A stretch of 32,996 nucleotides of DNA from Actinomadura bangladeshensis. Lineage in GTDB: Bacteria > Actinomycetota > Actinomycetes > Streptosporangiales > Streptosporangiaceae. Position 1 is the first letter of the stretch; each line of letters begins with the position of its first letter. Below, in pieces: positions 31,892 through 32,996 of this stretch. Where the stretch lies: positions 1 through 32,996 of the forward strand of contig NZ_SMJW01000075.1 in the NCBI RefSeq assembly GCF_004348335.1, read 5' to 3'. The notes beneath the pieces were generated by a model that saw nothing but the letters and a program-made list of their open reading frames with translations, had not been told where the DNA came from and made no database searches. Both the position numbers and the translations under genes were made by a program.

Positions 31892-32996
31892 GTCCATTTC
31901 CCCGTCCCGTGGGTCTCGGGCGGCAGGCCCAGGTGCTCGCGCAGGGCGGCTCGCCGCACCTTGCCGGTCGCCGTGCGCGGTATCTGCTCCCATGTCGCGA
32001 GGACGGGTTCGGCGAGGTCCGGCAGGTCGGCGACCGCGCCGCGCCACTCGTCCGGGTCGAGGCGGCCGTCGTCGACGACGAGCACGGGCTGCGCGGGACG
32101 GCCGGGGACGCTCAGGACGACGCATTCGGCGACGCCGGGCAGCCGGTCCTCGATGACGTCCTCGACCTCGACGCAGCTGGCCCGGGGAAGGGAGTCGGCC
32201 TCCCGGTCCAGCAGGAGCAGGCGCCCGCTCCGGGTGAGGACGCCGAGGTCGCCGGTGATGAACCACTGCCCCGCGCGTTTGCGCAGGTAGCGTTCGTGTT
32301 CGGCGACGTAGTCCAGGCACAGCGCCTTGGTGCTGCACGCCAGCAGGCCGACGGTGCCGCGCGGGACGGGGCGCAGCGTGTAGCGGTCGATGACGCGCAG
32401 CCGCGTGCGGCCGGGGATCGGACGGCCGAGGTCGCGGGTGGTCGGATGCCGCTCACGCTCGGGGCGCATCGCGCGCCGGGTGAGGAACCGGAAGGTCAGC
32501 GGCCCCGTCTCGCTCTGCCCCCACCCCTGCAGCCAGACCGGGCGCGGATGCCGGGTGGCGCCGAGGAACGTCCGGACGGTCGGCGGGTGCACGGCGTCGA
32601 ACGTGCTGACGTAGAGGCGGACGCGGTCGAACGCCCCCGACCGCGCGCGGGACCGCCAGCGCGCGAACGTCGAGGGCTGCGCCTCCATGATCGTCGGCCG
32701 GTGCTCCGCGAGCAGCGGGCGCGCCTCGTCCCACTCGGCGGACGTGATCACCAGCATCTTCGCGGGGCCGAGGGCCGCGACGGCGGCCGTCCAGGCGAGC
32801 GCGCGCCCGTGCGCGAAGGAGAAGGCGGCGGCCGCCACGTCGTCCGGACGGCTCGCGAGCACGGGCCACCGGTGGGCCTCGAAGTCGGCGAGGCGCCGCA
32901 GCAGCGTGCGGGTGGAGTGCACGACGAGCTTCGGCACACCGGTGGTGCCCGAAGTGTGCAGGATGACGAGGGGGTCGTCGGCGGGCGGCCGCCAGG
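31888..32996 (-). CDS. Adenylate-forming ligase, partial (N-terminus beyond right edge)
   Basis: The frame is open to the window edge; 368 codons are visible and the true start lies outside. The first residues contain the P-loop LHTSGTTGVPKLVVHS. Then come QGWGQSETGPLTFRF for the adenine region, QWFITGDLGVLTRSG, and the C-terminal catalytic Lys in PRTATGKVRRAALREHLG. This supports an acyl-CoA ligase or acyl-AMP ligase of the ANL superfamily. Spacing and overlaps make it co-transcribed with the CoA-transferase, the second ligase and the methyltransferase. The hinge segment (LLLLDREADS) lacks the usual KxxG motif, so the C-terminal domain may be divergent. Confidence 0.88.
   Translation of the reverse strand, partial: WRPPADDPLVILHTSGTTGVPKLVVHSTRTLLRRLADFEAHRWPVLASRPDDVAAAAFSFAHGRALAWTAAVAALGPAKMLVITSAEWDEARPLLAEHRPTIMEAQPSTFARWRSRARSGAFDRVRLYVSTFDAVHPPTVRTFLGATRHPRPVWLQGWGQSETGPLTFRFLTRRAMRPERERHPTTRDLGRPIPGRTRLRVIDRYTLRPVPRGTVGLLACSTKALCLDYVAEHERYLRKRAGQWFITGDLGVLTRSGRLLLLDREADSLPRASCVEVEDVIEDRLPGVAECVVLSVPGRPAQPVLVVDDGRLDPDEWRGAVADLPDLAEPVLATWEQIPRTATGKVRRAALREHLGLPPETHGTGKWT

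Noticed and set aside
1..32996. CRISPR arrays, tRNA or rRNA genes, insertion sequences and attachment sites
   Set aside because: I found no regular spaced repeats, no tRNA or rRNA-like sequence, no transposase or integrase genes and no flanking direct repeats.

Overview
The window is about 33 kb of very GC-rich DNA with densely packed, often overlapping genes, frequent GTG starts, GC-rich hairpin terminators without T-tracts and typical actinobacterial families (SpoIIE-type phosphatases, TetR regulators, crotonases, SDRs). It suggests an actinomycete chromosome, perhaps from the Streptosporangiales/Thermomonosporaceae side. That placement is inferred from protein style, not from a search.

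Region 1 (1-6029) is a DNA-repair/flavoprotein block: a sigma-70 family factor with a membrane-anchored tail (cut by the left edge), a TspO/MBR protein with an internal deletion, a class I photolyase, an iron-sulfur (6-4)-type photolyase-related protein, and a CrtI-like FAD oxidoreductase. A short C-terminal remnant of a second such oxidoreductase lies behind the iron-sulfur photolyase gene. No carotenoid genes or LitR regulator are visible.

Region 2 (6030-8930) is a MacB/FtsX-type ABC exporter (permease plus ATPase) followed by a TetR regulator, with a perfect palindrome just upstream of the first gene.

Region 3 (8934-23510) is the heart of the window: two large operons, both on the minus strand, with a plus-strand TetR gene between them. 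The right operon encodes a branched-chain-type ABC importer (lipoprotein, LivH, a LivM-LivG fusion, LivF) and a CoA ligase. The left operon encodes eight enzymes: amidohydrolase-2, three SDRs, two crotonases, a CocE/NonD hydrolase and an alpha/beta hydrolase. Near-identical 12-bp palindromes of consensus AYRAACGTTYRT lie at both operon promoters and in front of the TetR gene. I read this as one regulon: import a carboxylic acid, make its CoA thioester, and break it down by a ring- or ester-opening route. The substrate is unknown. Several enzymes lack residues normally essential in their families.

Region 4 (23511-27710) holds an AlbA_2/HATPase/winged-helix protein with an operator array at its start, an alpha/beta hydrolase, and a membrane-bound SpoIIE-type PP2C phosphatase.

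Region 5 (27707-32996) is a minus-strand operon entering from the right edge: a partial adenylate-forming ligase, a double CaiB/BaiF CoA-transferase, a second adenylate-forming ligase with an odd P-loop, and a SAM methyltransferase. It looks like acyl activation and CoA handling for a biosynthetic or degradative pathway that continues outside the window.
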